NCBI GenBank assembly: GCA_024689085.1 | Contig: JAILDT010000071.1 | Coordinates: forward strand, 1 to 48,049 | Length of the DNA: 48,049 nt | Source: Clostridia bacterium | GTDB taxonomy: Bacteria; Bacillota; Clostridia; Peptostreptococcales; Anaerovoracaceae | Direction of reading: 5' to 3' | Part shown: positions 48,049 to 48,049 of the stretch, piece by piece | How positions within the stretch are numbered: the first letter of the stretch is position 1 | Layout of the letters: every line of letters starts with the position of its first letter | The notes under the pieces: model-generated | Database searches by the model: none | What the model was told of the DNA's origin: nothing | Seen by the model: only the letters and a program-made list of their open reading frames with translations | Program-made: the position numbers and the translations under genes

Positions 48049-48049
48049 A

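Noticed and set aside
1-48049. CRISPR array, insertion sequence, prophage, integrase or toxin-antitoxin locus
   Set aside because: No regularly spaced repeats, transposase, integrase or phage structural genes were seen on either strand; the novelty in this window is in motifs and gene fusions instead.
1-48049. GCAAAAGC as a Chi- or KOPS-like polar motif
   Set aside because: Plus and minus copies are almost equal (14 and 12) with no segment clearly biased, so a polar recombination or segregation signal is unlikely on these data.

Overview
The window looks like a chromosomal segment of a Gram-positive anaerobe, Bacillota class Clostridia, with fairly high GC (about 55% by eye). The evidence is a PolC-type replicative polymerase, a conserved frr-uppS-cdsA-dxr-rseP-ispG-polC ... 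rimP-nusA-ylxR-ylxQ-infB order, Firmicutes-style AGGAGG ribosome sites, a butyrate-type CoA-transferase and many Clostridia-type DUF proteins. An Anaerovoracaceae-like or Family XIII-like lineage is a guess only. I see no phage, transposase, plasmid gene or CRISPR array.

Layout. (A) 1-16.9 kb, all minus strand: one long housekeeping run from pyrH to infB (infB is cut by the window edge). It covers UMP kinase, ribosome recycling, undecaprenyl and CDP-diacylglycerol synthesis, two MEP-pathway enzymes, an S2P protease, PolC, and the RimP-NusA-YlxR-YlxQ-IF2 translation/transcription block. Between polC and rimP sits a three-gene cassette: a MoxR-like AAA ATPase with an odd N-terminus, a VWA/metallopeptidase-like partner and a LOG-family hydrolase. 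A good promoter for the run overlaps the 3' end of larB. (B) 16.9-21.8 kb, minus: a six-gene accessory operon of 5-formyl-THF cyclo-ligase, dynamin-like GTPase, a four-TM protein, a DUF6765 protein, a DUF308/HdeD-like protein and an orphan LarB. (C) 22-26.5 kb: small alarmone synthetase, MscS channel, a repeat protein, PutP and a divergent TetR regulator, then tRNA-Val(GAC). (D) 26.6-34.8 kb: a beta-helix lipoprotein, a membrane PP2C/SpoIIE phosphatase, small membrane proteins, free-Met-sulfoxide reductase, a flavin-binding PNPOx-like protein, a divergent DUF554/LysR pair and a PP2C pseudogene. (E) 34.8-38.1 kb: DUF362 protein, HAD phosphatase and CoA-transferase. (F) 38.1-48 kb, minus: a sucrose-use operon with two ABC permeases, a YesL-like protein, GH32 sucrase, MsmK/UgpC-type ATPase, a ParB-like/metallophosphoesterase fusion, fructokinase and amylosucrase-family GH13, trailed by two small unknown genes. 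The solute-binding protein is probably just outside the window.

The two strongest unexpected signals are these. First, the octamer GCAAAAGC (or its complement GCTTTTGC) occurs 26 times, against about 1.4 expected from base composition. It occurs in both orientations, in all three codon frames and in intergenic DNA next to hairpins, so it looks like a DNA-level signal comparable to an uptake sequence or HIP1-type motif. Second, the PolC has lost the DEDDh proofreading exonuclease that normally interrupts its PHP domain.
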